In this document: positions 1 to 8,840 of the stretch, one piece after another
How the letters are laid out: every line of letters starts with the position of its first letter
How positions within the stretch are numbered: position 1 is the first letter of the stretch
Assembly (NCBI RefSeq): GCF_001667375.1
Contig: NZ_LZIN01000098.1
Location: 1 to 64,000 of the forward strand
DNA: 64,000 nucleotides
From: Mycolicibacter sinensis
GTDB lineage: Bacteria > Actinomycetota > Actinomycetes > Mycobacteriales > Mycobacteriaceae
Direction of reading: 5' to 3'
Notes under the pieces: model-generated
Databases searched by the model: none
Seen by the model: only the letters and a program-made list of their open reading frames with translations
What the model was told of the DNA's origin: nothing
Program-made: the position numbers and the translations under genes

Positions 1-134
1 GGCCCGGAACACCCACCGGAGCCCGGGCGACCGGGGGGGGGGCGTGGGGGGGGGGGGTGGGGGGGGGGGGGGGGCCCCGCAGGCGGGGGGGGGGGCCCAG
101 CCGGGGCTATATGGTAAGGGGGGGGGGCGCGTGA
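1..134. other. Low-quality G-homopolymer sequence at left edge
   Basis: Roughly the first 130 bases are dominated by runs of G interrupted by single bases, unlike anything else in the window. The MceF reading frame coming from the right loses its family resemblance near position 147 and then reads low-complexity sequence. This looks like a contig end or base-calling artefact rather than real coding DNA. Confidence 0.75.
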
Positions 135-562
135 GCGCGGCCCACCCCGCTGCCGCCGGACAGGAACGGGCCGGTGTTCGAGGGCGGCTCGAAGTCGATG
201 TACTGTTCGCCGGCGGCCGACAGACCGGAGACCCGCACCGTGCTGGCCACCGGGATCTGGACCGTCGAGGAGATGTTGGCGACCGCGTCGACGCCGTTCG
301 GCGTGACCCGCAACGACTCGATCCGGCCCACCGGTACCCCGCGCACCGACACGTCCTGGTTGGCCAGCAACCCGCCGGAATCCGGCAGCGCGATCGTGAT
401 CTGGTAGGTCGAGCGCGCCGGATTCACCTGCAGCGCCCCGACCAGCAGGTAGGCGGTCGCCACTACCAGTGTCATCGCCAATGCGAGCCCGGACAGCAGG
501 TTCTTGCGCCGGTAGCCGGCGCGGACCAGGGCCACCAGGCGCCGGCTGAGTGCCTCGATCAT
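107..562 (-). CDS. mceF: MceF, MCE/MlaD-family protein of a lipid importer, partial
   Basis: Last MCE subunit of the operon. MceF proteins are periplasmic solute-binding-like subunits that form a hexameric channel carrying lipids from the outer envelope to the YrbE permease. The visible 130 or so N-terminal residues show a single membrane anchor (about residues 22-42) followed by the MCE domain (about 50-130), including the typical DVSVRGVPVGR segment. The ATG at 562 overlaps the stop of mceE by four bases (ATGA), which fixes the start. Only the N-terminal third is present. Family members exceed 400 residues, so the gene runs off the left edge. The frame after about residue 137 reads into the poor G-rich stretch and its stop at 107 is not trustworthy. 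Confidence 0.85.
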   Translation of the reverse strand: MIEALSRRLVALVRAGYRRKNLLSGLALAMTLVVATAYLLVGALQVNPARSTYQITIALPDSGGLLANQDVSVRGVPVGRIESLRVTPNGVDAVANISSTVQIPVASTVRVSGLSAAGEQYIDFEPPSNTGPFLSGGSGVGRAHAPPPLTI

Positions 563-1800
563 GGTGTCGGCCCCGGTGTCGGCGGCCCGGGCTCGGCCAA
601 CTCGGCTTCCGCCGGGGTCGGGGGTATCGGCGGACCGACCGCGGTCCACGGCGCCTGCCCCATGTCGGAGTCCGGGCCGCGCCCCACCACGCGTTCTTGG
701 AGCCGCCACAGCGCGTACTTGATCGAACCGGCCATCTTGGCCCAGTCGTAGCGCTTCGGGCCGTGAAACGCCGGGTCGCCTTTGAACCCGGCGTCGGGCA
801 TCGAACCCCACACCAGGCGGTCGATGCTGGCGTGCACCGAAACACCCGAGCCGACCGTCATTTTGACGATAGGTGCGATCAGCCGGTTCAGGGCGTACAG
901 GCTGGTGTTGGGGTCGGTGGCCACATCGTTCCACGCGCTGGCAAGCGTGTTGGCGTCCTTGATGAAACTGTGCCCGGAATCGTCGGTCCCGGCGATCGAG
1001 GGGAATCGGGCCAGCTGGCGGCTGGTCGCGCCCAGTTCCTCGACCAGGTCGGCGAGCTGGCTGGTGTTGTCCACCAGTGTGTCGGTCGCCGGACCTGCTG
1101 CGTTGAGGACGTCGGTGAGCGCGGCGCTGCGCGCATCGAGCTGGTCGGCGAGTCTGCTGGTCTCGCGCAGCGCCGTCTCGATCTCGCCGGAACGGGCGTT
1201 GAGTTTCGTCAGCAGTTCGTTGGACTGGTTGATCAGCTTTCCGAACGCCTTGCCCTGGTCACCGGTCGCCTTTCCGGCTCCGTTGACGATATTGGTGAAG
1301 TTCTGCACCGCACCGCCGTTCACCAGCAGCGCCGCCGAGCTCAGCACCGACTCCACGGTGGCCGCCGACGCGGTGGACTCCAGCCCGATGGTGTCGCCGT
1401 CTTTCAGCAGCGGCGCCGACGGGTCGAGGGGCACCGGCGGCTTGATCGCCACGAACACATCACCCAGCGGTGTCGCCGAACGCAATTCCGCGGTGCTGCC
1501 CACCGGAATCCGGGCACCGTCCATGATGCGCAGCGTGGTGACCGCGGTGTAGTTGCGGGCCGCCATCGACTCCATCTGGCCGATGTCGGCACCGGCGAGC
1601 TTGACCTTGGCGTGCCCCGGCAGGTTCAGTGCGTTGGCGAACACCGCGGTGATCAGATACCCCCCGCTGCCGATGCCCGGCGCCGGCAGCGGCAGGCTGT
1701 TCAGACCACTGGTGCCGCAACCCGCCGCCGACGAGGTGATGACCGCACTGCACAGCAATGCCATGGCCGTCCTCGGTGCCCGTCTGCGTCGTTGTCTCAC
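559..1800 (-). CDS. mceE: MceE, lipoprotein subunit of Mce lipid transporter
   Basis: This 413-residue MCE protein carries a lipoprotein signal: a basic N-terminus, a short hydrophobic stretch and a cysteine at residue 28 in the context SSAAGC, matching the rule that the fifth MCE gene of these operons (the LprK type) is the lipoprotein. The MCE domain follows at about residues 40-130 and then the long helical region typical of the family. A proline-rich tail ends the protein. It starts two bases after the mceD stop and its own stop overlaps mceF (ATGA), so it is translated as part of the same operon. Assignment to the E position rests on gene order plus the lipobox. Confidence 0.92.
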   Translation of the reverse strand: MRQRRRRAPRTAMALLCSAVITSSAAGCGTSGLNSLPLPAPGIGSGGYLITAVFANALNLPGHAKVKLAGADIGQMESMAARNYTAVTTLRIMDGARIPVGSTAELRSATPLGDVFVAIKPPVPLDPSAPLLKDGDTIGLESTASAATVESVLSSAALLVNGGAVQNFTNIVNGAGKATGDQGKAFGKLINQSNELLTKLNARSGEIETALRETSRLADQLDARSAALTDVLNAAGPATDTLVDNTSQLADLVEELGATSRQLARFPSIAGTDDSGHSFIKDANTLASAWNDVATDPNTSLYALNRLIAPIVKMTVGSGVSVHASIDRLVWGSMPDAGFKGDPAFHGPKRYDWAKMAGSIKYALWRLQERVVGRGPDSDMGQAPWTAVGPPIPPTPAEAELAEPGPPTPGPTP

Positions 1801-1802
1801 GT

Positions 1803-2975
1803 CTACTGTCCCATCATCGAAAGGCCGTCGAGGACGTAGGTGAGGCCGAAGTCCGGCCCGTAGTCAGCCAAAGTCCCCGTTCCGCAACCCAATTGCCGAA
1901 GGTGCATCATGTTGCACAGCTCCTTGGTGCTTTGGCTGTCGACGAGAATCTTGTCGGCCAGGGCGTGCAGGCGGACCGCTCCGTTGTTGGTGTCGACGGT
2001 GTTGTAGATGTTCTCCAGGGTCAGCGGCAGCAGATTGATGAGCTCGGCCAGGTCGCGCTGCTTCTCCACCAGGGTGGTCACCGCGGTGTCGCCGTTGAGG
2101 ATGGCTTGCTTGAGGTGGTCGCGATTGGCCTGCAGCAGCGTCGTCGCCTGGGTGACGATCTCGTTGAACTTGCGGCCGGTACGCCCGGTCCCGAAATCCT
2201 CGTTGGCCAACATCTGACTCAACTGGCGTGTGGTGGAACCGAATTGGCGTAACTTCGCGTCATTGCGGGCCGCCGCGTCCATCAGCGAGCTGAGGTTGGT
2301 GATGATCGTGGTCAACTGATCGCCGGTCGCCTCGCCGCGGTCGGAGCTCAGTTGCAGGGCGCGCGACAACTCGCTCAGCGCGGATTTGATCTTCTCGCCG
2401 TTGCCATCGGCGATATCGGCGCCGGCGTTGATCACGTCGGCCACCGGGCCATTGCCTTTGCCGTCGCCGCCGAGCGATTTGGAGACCTTGTCGAGCATGT
2501 CGAGCACGCGATCGAATGCCACCGGTGTCCGGGTGCGGTTCAGCCCGATGGTGGTGCGGTCGGCCAACACCGGGCCGCCCGCATACACCGGGGTCAGCTC
2601 GATCTGCCGCGCGGTGAGGATCGAGGTGTTGATGGTCACGGCGTGCACGTCGGCCGGGATCTTCACATCGCGGTCGACGGTGAACTCGGCCTCGACGTAT
2701 CCCCCCTTCGGGGTGACCTTCTTGACCTTGCCCACCGGCATCCCGAGCACCGCGACCACGTTGCCCTGGTATAGCCCTGCGGCGCTGTCGAATTGGGCGG
2801 TGACGGTGAGGTGTCCGCCGAACGGGTTGAGGTAGTAGCCGCCGACCGCGACCAGGATCAGCGCGCCGGCGACCAGTGCGGCGACCAGTGCGCTGACCCG
2901 CCGCCGACCCTTGCCGTTACCGGTGCCCGGTTCTTCTATCGGCTCGTCGGCGAGGACGGCCGGTGCCGCGATCAT
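1803..2975 (-). CDS. mceD: MceD, MCE-family subunit of lipid importer
   Basis: A 390-residue MCE protein. A membrane anchor lies at about residues 30-50 (hydrophobic VSALVAALVAGALILVAVGG), followed by the MCE domain beginning at HLTVTAQFDSAAGLYQGN and a long helical region. The open frame extends further upstream, but the ATG at 2975 overlaps the mceC stop by four bases (ATGA), the coupling seen at other junctions in this operon, so it is preferred. By family knowledge the protein sits in the periplasm, anchored in the inner membrane, as one of six different MCE subunits. Confidence 0.92.
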   Translation of the reverse strand: MIAAPAVLADEPIEEPGTGNGKGRRRVSALVAALVAGALILVAVGGYYLNPFGGHLTVTAQFDSAAGLYQGNVVAVLGMPVGKVKKVTPKGGYVEAEFTVDRDVKIPADVHAVTINTSILTARQIELTPVYAGGPVLADRTTIGLNRTRTPVAFDRVLDMLDKVSKSLGGDGKGNGPVADVINAGADIADGNGEKIKSALSELSRALQLSSDRGEATGDQLTTIITNLSSLMDAAARNDAKLRQFGSTTRQLSQMLANEDFGTGRTGRKFNEIVTQATTLLQANRDHLKQAILNGDTAVTTLVEKQRDLAELINLLPLTLENIYNTVDTNNGAVRLHALADKILVDSQSTKELCNMMHLRQLGCGTGTLADYGPDFGLTYVLDGLSMMGQ

Positions 2976-4021
2976 TTGCAGTCCTTGAAGTACTCGATCA
3001 TGCCGAACTGCTTTGCGCGGCCGCTGATCGCGCACATCCACGAGTCGATCGCGATGCCGTTTCCGGCGAAGAACTCGATACCGGGGCCGTAGCCGGTGGC
3101 GTTGGTCAGGCCCCGCAAGGGCGGCGGCGCGGACTGGATCAGGCTGCGCAGCAGATCGTCATGCTGGCCGAGCATGTCCGACAGCGCACGCAGGTTGACC
3201 AGCATGTCGTCGAGCATCAGGCGGTCGTTGACCACGACGTTGTTCAGGTTGCCCGTCAGATTGGTCAGCGCAGCCAGCATGGCGTGGAAGGTGTTCTGCC
3301 GCGCCACCAGTTCTCCGATGAAGTCCTGGCCCTGATCGACCAGGTTTCCCAAGCTGGTCTGCTGGTTACGCAGTGTGGTGGCCACCCGCTGGGTGCTCGC
3401 GAGCAGGGTGCCAAGCTGATCGCGCCGGTCGGCGGTGATCTTGGATAGCGAGTGCAGATTGGCCATCGCTTGCGGAATCACCGGCGGGAGTCCGCTCAAT
3501 TGTTGGCCGAGCACGGCCAGGGACTGCCCGAACTGGTCGGAGTCGACCTGGTCGAACGTCGTGGTGGCGTCCTCCAGCAGCGACTCCAGGGAGTAGGGCA
3601 CCTCGGTGTGGGCGAGGGTGATCCGTTTGCCGGGCAGTGAGCCTGGGCCGTCGGGCTCCAACCGCAGATAGCGCGAGCCCAGAATGGTCATCACCTGGAT
3701 CGTCGCCCGGGTGTCCTTGCCCATCGGGATGTCATTGCGCACCGTCAGGCCGGCTTCGACGTGGTCACCGGCCAGGCGCATGCTCGATACCCGGCCCACC
3801 TCGATGCCCGCGACCACGATCGGGTTGCCGGGGGCCAATGCGGCGGCCTGGGCGAACTCCGCGGTGTAGCGCGTGTAGCCGAAGCCGAGCACCTTGACCG
3901 ACAGTGCCGCGGCCACGACGACGGCCACCACGGCCAGTGCCCCGAACCCCAGCCAGGTGGTGTTGTAGGACTCCAGCGGTCGCGTGCGCCACTGACGGAC
4001 GAACTTCATGGCGCTACCCAT
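2972..4021 (-). CDS. mceC: MceC, MCE-family subunit of lipid importer
   Basis: A 349-residue MCE protein with an N-terminal anchor (about residues 25-45), the MCE domain (about 50-130, with GNPIVVAGIEVGRVSSMRL) and the helical extension. It ends in a cysteine-containing tail (WMCAISGRAKQ, FKDCK) of the sort seen in other MceB and MceC proteins. Two starts are possible: ATG 4021, which overlaps the end of mceB by eight bases, or ATG 4009 four codons later. The first is used here. Shorter than many MceC proteins, but the ends look intact. Confidence 0.9.
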   Translation of the reverse strand: MGSAMKFVRQWRTRPLESYNTTWLGFGALAVVAVVVAAALSVKVLGFGYTRYTAEFAQAAALAPGNPIVVAGIEVGRVSSMRLAGDHVEAGLTVRNDIPMGKDTRATIQVMTILGSRYLRLEPDGPGSLPGKRITLAHTEVPYSLESLLEDATTTFDQVDSDQFGQSLAVLGQQLSGLPPVIPQAMANLHSLSKITADRRDQLGTLLASTQRVATTLRNQQTSLGNLVDQGQDFIGELVARQNTFHAMLAALTNLTGNLNNVVVNDRLMLDDMLVNLRALSDMLGQHDDLLRSLIQSAPPPLRGLTNATGYGPGIEFFAGNGIAIDSWMCAISGRAKQFGMIEYFKDCK

Positions 4022-5105
4022 CGGCGGTGTTCCTGCATCTCGGTGTGTGCCACGCCAGGTTCTCCCGGGTTATCGGGCGGGCATTGCCGGGGGTGGCCGC
4101 GTTGACGATGATCGTGGTGATGTCGTTGAAGCCGGGGAAGAAGCCGGTCGCATTGATATCGCACAGGTAGGCGTTGCCGTAGGCGCCGTCTCCGAACGCC
4201 CGGCCCAGGCCCTTGAGCACCAGGGGCAGGTTGGCGCCGGTGAACGCCAGCTGCGGTTCGATTCCGGCCATGTGCTTGGTGAAACCGGGTTCCCGGTTGA
4301 TCATCTCCTGGAATGACGGGAAGACCTCGTCGGCGATCCGCGAGAGCTGTCGCGTCACCTGGGCCAGCGAGCCGACCGAGGACTGCAGGGCCGGTCGACG
4401 CGCATCGAGGTCGGCGACCGCGGTCCGCGCCTGGGTCAGTGCATGGTCGAGCTGATCGTTCTGCCCGGCGATGGTGCCGGTCAGCCTGTTCAGGCTGGTG
4501 ATGAGGTCACCGAGCACCTCGTCGCGCCCGGCCAGTGTCGCGGTCAGCGTCGACGACTGATCGACCAGTGCGGTGATCGAGGCCTGGTCGCCCTGCAGCG
4601 ACTGCAGCACGCCCTTGGTCAGATCGTCGGCCTGTTTGGGATTCAGCAGCGACATCAACGGTTTGAACCCGTTGAGCAGGGCGCCGACGTCGAAGGACGG
4701 TTCGGTGCGCTCGACCCCGATCACGCTGCCGCGCGGCAGGATTCGTTCTTGGCCGGGGGCGCCCTCGCTGGCACCGAGCGACAATCCGAGGTAGCGCTGG
4801 CCGATGATGTTCTGATACGTCACCGACGCGACGGTGTTGCTGTACAGCTTCTGGTCGCTTTGGACGATGAATGAGACGCTCGCGAGTTTCCCGTCCAGTT
4901 CCACCTTTTCGACCCGGCCCACCCGGACCCCGGCCATCCGGACGTCGTCGCCTTCGCGCAGCCCGTAGACGTCGGTGAACACCGCCGCGTAGGGCGTCGT
5001 CGCGCCGGCCACGTCACGGCGCAGCGTGGCATACACGAGCCAGGTCAACACCAACGAGATGACCATGAACAGAGACAGCCCGACCAAGGGGCCCCGGAAT
5101 CTCAT
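4014..5105 (-). CDS. mceB: MceB, MCE-family subunit of lipid importer
   Basis: A 363-residue MCE protein: a hydrophobic anchor at about residues 5-27, then the MCE domain with GLREGDDVRMAGVRVGRVEKV, then the coiled helical region and a C-terminal segment with two cysteines (YLCDINATGFFPGFND, HTPRC). The frame stays open about 320 bases upstream inside mceA, but the ATG at 5105 overlaps the mceA stop (ATGA) and gives the expected short cytoplasmic N-terminus, so it is the likely start. Second MCE gene of the operon by position. Confidence 0.92.
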   Translation of the reverse strand: MRFRGPLVGLSLFMVISLVLTWLVYATLRRDVAGATTPYAAVFTDVYGLREGDDVRMAGVRVGRVEKVELDGKLASVSFIVQSDQKLYSNTVASVTYQNIIGQRYLGLSLGASEGAPGQERILPRGSVIGVERTEPSFDVGALLNGFKPLMSLLNPKQADDLTKGVLQSLQGDQASITALVDQSSTLTATLAGRDEVLGDLITSLNRLTGTIAGQNDQLDHALTQARTAVADLDARRPALQSSVGSLAQVTRQLSRIADEVFPSFQEMINREPGFTKHMAGIEPQLAFTGANLPLVLKGLGRAFGDGAYGNAYLCDINATGFFPGFNDITTIIVNAATPGNARPITRENLAWHTPRCRNTADG

Positions 5106-6688
5106 TTGTGGCCACCGCCTTTCGCCGGTGCCGGGACGAATGAGACCGCCGAGCCCCGCGCGACCGGACCCAGCAGCAGCTGGGTGGCCACCGAGGCCGG
5201 CTCGCTCTGACCGGTGACGAGCCCGGTGATCAGACCGAGCTGGTTGCGTTCGGCCTGACTGCCGACGGGACCGACGTTGCCGCCGTAGGACGCCGGGGCC
5301 ACCGGCGCCGCCGGCTGCCACTCCGGTGCCGGGGGCAGCGCCGGGATGATCGGGCTCGGCGGCGGCGGCGGAGCAGGGTCGAGCGGGTCGGCGGTGCTGG
5401 GAACCCGGGGGAAGGGCCCGGTCCACCACGGCAGCGGTGGGTTGGTGTCCTCGAGGCTGCGGTTGGGGTCCACCAGCGGCGGCCCGACGGCGCGCAGCTT
5501 CCCGTCGGGGCCGATCTCGGTGCCCGCCGGCGGCTCCAGGCCGGCGGGGAAGTTGTAGTTCTGCGGCAGCATGTTCTCGGGCAGCTCGGGGCGCACCGAG
5601 ATCATCGGCGCGGTGAAGCAGCTCGGGCCCTTCACGTCGCCGTACTGCGGGCAGTCCGCCCGGGTGTAGGTGTGCATCGGGGTGAAGGACAGGTTGGCTC
5701 GCATGTTCCTGGTGACCAACTTGGGGTCGTAGAGCTGGTCGAAGAACTTGTCGGAGAGCCGGTTGACCCGGGTGAAGATCGGAACGAACTTGTCGGCGTT
5801 GTTGGCCAGCACGCCGATGACGGGCGTGAGGTCATGGGTGATCTGGATCAGCTGATCGGTGTGGTTGTCGAGGGCTTCGCGGGTGACACCGACGGTGTGC
5901 TGGCTGCCGGCGACCAACGAGGCCAGCTCGGCGCGCTTTTCGGCGAACGCTCGCATCGGCGCGACGGCCTGGTGCAGGGCGTCGACCAGGTCGGGGGCGG
6001 TGGATTGCAGGCCGTGGGTGGCGTCGAGCAGCGCCGAGACCGTCGACGGCCCGGGGTCGGTGGCGACGATGCCGTTGAGCTGATCGAGCAGCCGGGACAT
6101 GTTCGCGCCGGCGCCCAGCAGCTTGACGCGCCGATTATCGGTGGCCGCGCCGACGGCGGCCAGAATGCCCAGGCTGTGGTCTTCGCGGCTGCGGCCGGTG
6201 GCGGCCAGGATGTCGCGCAGCTTGGAGACGGTGGTCTGGAAGATCACCGTCGACAATTCGCCGTTCTCGGCGATGTGCGTGCCGTCCCGAATGGTGGGCC
6301 CGCCAGTACCGGAGTCGACCAGCTGGATCGACGACACCGCGAAGACGTTCGAGGGCACCACCCGGGCGGTCACCGACGTCGGGATGTCCTTGGCGTAGTC
6401 GGGTTTGAGGTTGATGTGCACGTAGTTGGGTTTGCCGTAGGCCGCCGGTACCACGTCGGTGACGTTGCCGACCAGCAGGCCGTGGTACTTGACGTCGGAC
6501 TGGGCGGGCAGGCCGTCGCCGACGTTCATCAGGTCGGCCACCACTCGCACGTAGCTGTTGAGCATGCCGGTGGACTTGGCCAGCAGGCCCCCGGTGACCA
6601 ACGCGATCACCGCGAGAACCGCGACCCCGGCGCCCAGCAGTTGGCGTTCGGAGGGGCCGCGCCCGTCGAGGTCGAGTGAGTTGCCCAT
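5102..6688 (-). CDS. mceA: MceA, MCE-family subunit with long proline-rich tail
   Basis: First MCE gene after the two permease genes. It encodes 528 residues: an anchor at about 18-38, the MCE domain at about 45-130 (DLMNVGDGLPAQSDVKYHGL), the helical region to about 370, and then a segment with a CPQY-CF cysteine pair and a tail very rich in proline (a run of six prolines near residue 450). The start ATG at 6688 shares one base with the yrbE-B stop (TGATG), which is why the longer upstream frame was discarded. The protein is longer than the MceA proteins of the four M. tuberculosis operons as I remember them (roughly 400-455 residues), mainly through this tail. Confidence 0.9.
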   Translation of the reverse strand: MGNSLDLDGRGPSERQLLGAGVAVLAVIALVTGGLLAKSTGMLNSYVRVVADLMNVGDGLPAQSDVKYHGLLVGNVTDVVPAAYGKPNYVHINLKPDYAKDIPTSVTARVVPSNVFAVSSIQLVDSGTGGPTIRDGTHIAENGELSTVIFQTTVSKLRDILAATGRSREDHSLGILAAVGAATDNRRVKLLGAGANMSRLLDQLNGIVATDPGPSTVSALLDATHGLQSTAPDLVDALHQAVAPMRAFAEKRAELASLVAGSQHTVGVTREALDNHTDQLIQITHDLTPVIGVLANNADKFVPIFTRVNRLSDKFFDQLYDPKLVTRNMRANLSFTPMHTYTRADCPQYGDVKGPSCFTAPMISVRPELPENMLPQNYNFPAGLEPPAGTEIGPDGKLRAVGPPLVDPNRSLEDTNPPLPWWTGPFPRVPSTADPLDPAPPPPPSPIIPALPPAPEWQPAAPVAPASYGGNVGPVGSQAERNQLGLITGLVTGQSEPASVATQLLLGPVARGSAVSFVPAPAKGGGHK

Positions 6689-7545
6689 CAGCCACCGAAC
6701 CTGGCGCCGGCGTCGATGCTCCACAACGCCATCGTCAGCAGCATGTTGACCATGATCACGATCGTGATGGAGGCCCGCATGGCGCGGCCGGCGGCTACTC
6801 CGACGCCTTCGGGCCCGCCGGAGGCGTAGAAGCCGTAGTAACACTGCACGGTGGAAGCCAGCCACACGAACACCACGCACTTGATCACCGAGTAGACGAT
6901 GTCCTTGCCGCTCAGCATCATCGTGAAGTAGTGCAGGTACGGCCCGATCGAGCCGCCGCTGATGACGCCGGTGACCACCTGACAGGTCAGGTAGGTGATC
7001 GCCAGGCAGGCCACGTACAGCGGGATGACCGCGATGGTCGCGGCCAGCAGCCGGGTGGTGACCAGGTAGGGGATGGGCTTGATCGCGATCGACTCGAGGG
7101 CGTCGATCTCCTCGGCGATCCGCATCGCGCCGAGTTGTGCGGTGAAGCGGCAGCCGGCCTGCATGGCGAACGCCAGCGACGCCATGATCGGCGCGAGCTC
7201 GCGGGTGTTGACCAGCGAGGAGATGATGCCGGTCGCCGGACCCAGACCGAGCAGGTTCAAGAAGTTATAGCCCTCGATCGCCACCAGGGCGCCGGCGGTG
7301 AATCCGAGCACCACGGCCACCCCGGCGGTCCCGCCGCCGACCACGATGGAGCCGTTGCCCCAGGCGATGTCGGAGAGCAGGCGCAAGAACTCCTTGCGGT
7401 AGTGCCGCAGGACGGTCGGGACACCGGCCGCGGCCCGGCCGAAGAAGACCAGCATGTGTCCCAGCCGGACGGTCGGGGCGGACGCCATCCGGTAGGCGCG
7501 CAGCAGTGGGCGCGCGATCGCCGGGACGTACTGAGAGACCGCCAT
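6688..7545 (-). CDS. yrbEB: YrbE-B, MlaE-family permease of Mce transporter
   Basis: A 285-residue integral membrane protein of the MlaE/YrbE family. YrbE proteins form the permease dimer of the Mce ABC-type importer and pair with the ATPase MceG, which is encoded elsewhere. Multiple hydrophobic segments are visible, together with the family core containing AMQAGCRFTAQLGAMRIAEE, which contacts the ATPase. The gene starts three bases after yrbE-A stops and its stop overlaps mceA, so the eight genes from 8418 to the left edge form one operon. Confidence 0.95.
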   Translation of the reverse strand: MAVSQYVPAIARPLLRAYRMASAPTVRLGHMLVFFGRAAAGVPTVLRHYRKEFLRLLSDIAWGNGSIVVGGGTAGVAVVLGFTAGALVAIEGYNFLNLLGLGPATGIISSLVNTRELAPIMASLAFAMQAGCRFTAQLGAMRIAEEIDALESIAIKPIPYLVTTRLLAATIAVIPLYVACLAITYLTCQVVTGVISGGSIGPYLHYFTMMLSGKDIVYSVIKCVVFVWLASTVQCYYGFYASGGPEGVGVAAGRAMRASITIVIMVNMLLTMALWSIDAGARFGG

Positions 7546-7548
7546 CTC

Positions 7549-8418
7549 TTACAGACCCGTCCGGGGATACAGCACGTTGTAGAGCTCGCTGATGCCGACG
7601 TTGACGATCATCAGCACCAGGATCGACTCGACCACCGACGCGTTCACCGAGTTGGCGACCCCGGCCGGTCCGCCCCGGGTGGACAGCCCCTTCTGGCAGG
7701 ACACCACCGCGACGATCGCGCCGTAGACCACCGCCTTGATCAGCGCGACGATCATGTCGCCGGTAGTGGCGAACGAGGAGAACGTCGCCACGAAGCTGCC
7801 GGGCGCGCCCTTCTGGAAGTAGACGTTGAACAGATAGCTGGCCAGGAATCCGACGAAGCAGGTGATCCCGGTCAAGGCGACGCCGATCATGATGGCTGCG
7901 GCGAAGCGCGGCACGACCAGGCGGCGGATCACCGAGACGCCCATCACCTCCATGGCGTCGGTCTCCTCGCGCATGGTGCGCGAGCCCAGATCGGCGGTGA
8001 TCGCCGAGCCGACCGCGGCGGCCATCAGCATCGCCGCCACCAGAGACGCGGCTTGGCGGATGACGGCCAGCCCGGCAGCCGCGCCGGCCAGTGACGTCGC
8101 CCCCACCTGGTTGGCCAGCAGGGCGAACTGGATGGACAGGGTCACCCCGATGGGCAGCGCCACCAGCACCGTCGGCAATACCGCGGTGTTGGCCATGAAC
8201 GCGCTCTGCCGGACGAACTCGCCCCACTGGAACCGGCCGCTGAACAGATCGGTGAAGAAGTACTGCACGGTGCGCACGGCCAGCACACACTGCTCCCCGA
8301 CGGTGGTCAGTGATGCCAGCGGGTGGCGGTTGACGTAGCCGACGGTCCAGTCCTCAATGGCGGCCACCCCGTCGAGGGGCGCCTTATCGCCGGATTCACG
8401 TTGACCCTGGGTGGTCAT
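7549..8418 (-). CDS. yrbEA: YrbE-A, MlaE-family permease of Mce transporter
   Basis: First gene of the mce operon. It encodes a 289-residue MlaE/YrbE permease with the conserved ITADLGSRTMREETDAMEVM motif in the middle and four to five membrane segments. Start ATG 8418 is chosen over an in-frame ATG six codons upstream because MTTQGQ gives a normal N-terminus. The N-terminal region before the first membrane segment (about 60 residues) is longer than in YrbE1A to YrbE4A of M. tuberculosis, which suggests an mce operon class outside mce1-mce4. The promoter should lie in the 420-base gap upstream, shared with the divergent secreted-protein gene. Confidence 0.93.
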   Translation of the reverse strand: MTTQGQRESGDKAPLDGVAAIEDWTVGYVNRHPLASLTTVGEQCVLAVRTVQYFFTDLFSGRFQWGEFVRQSAFMANTAVLPTVLVALPIGVTLSIQFALLANQVGATSLAGAAAGLAVIRQAASLVAAMLMAAAVGSAITADLGSRTMREETDAMEVMGVSVIRRLVVPRFAAAIMIGVALTGITCFVGFLASYLFNVYFQKGAPGSFVATFSSFATTGDMIVALIKAVVYGAIVAVVSCQKGLSTRGGPAGVANSVNASVVESILVLMIVNVGISELYNVLYPRTGL

Positions 8419-8840
8419 CGGTCGCCGACCGTGCACTTGCGACCACCGACTGTCGGCGATTCCGCGCTGGGCCGATGATCCATGGCGGACATGGTAGCCA
8501 CCGTTCTTACTCCAAGGTAGGGTTCGGCGATTCCGGCACCGACGGGCGAAGGAACCGGTGAGATGTGCGGCGCGGCGGTCCGACGAGCACTCATCGGACG
8601 TCGGCGCGGCGTTTCATCCGGCAATGATGTCGGAGACGGTGCCCCGGTAGCAGCACTTCGAGCAACATGACTCGGCTTATGGCCGGTTGATTCGGCGGTC
8701 CAGCTTCGGCTCTCCTCCGTCGAGCCTCGCTAACCGCCGGGTTACTCACCGGTAGCACCGATTTCGCGGATTCAGTGTGCTGCGGGCGGCCGCGGTGGCG
8801 ATACTCGACGCGGACGAAACCGAGCGCGGGGAGACTGTCG
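8419..8840. promoter_or_regulatory. Intergenic region between mce operon and secreted-protein gene
   Basis: A 422-base gap between divergent genes that must hold the promoters for both the mce operon (leftward) and the secreted protein/Mas pair (rightward). No convincing gene is seen: open frames here have unusual composition and no recognisable product. The gap contains one copy of an interspersed repeat at 8697-8738 (minus orientation). I could not pick out a confident -10 or operator. Confidence 0.5.
8697..8738 (-). repeat. Interspersed repeat copy (about 42 bp) related to the tandem repeat at 41.4 kb
   Basis: Read on the minus strand this copy runs from GGCGGTTAGCGAGGCTCG through ACGGAGGAGAGCCGAAGCTG. 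The two copies inside the gene at 40.0-41.6 kb read GGCGGTTCAGCGAGGCTCG followed by ACGAAGGAGAGGCGAAGCTG. The difference is one indel and two substitutions over about 40 bases. It lies in a non-coding gap here but in coding sequence at the other site, so it behaves as a mobile or expanding repeat rather than a conserved protein motif. Confidence 0.7.

Noticed and set aside
44..751. Glycine-rich open frame starting in the G runs on the plus strand
   Set aside because: It reads the homopolymer artefact and then the antisense of mceF and mceE.
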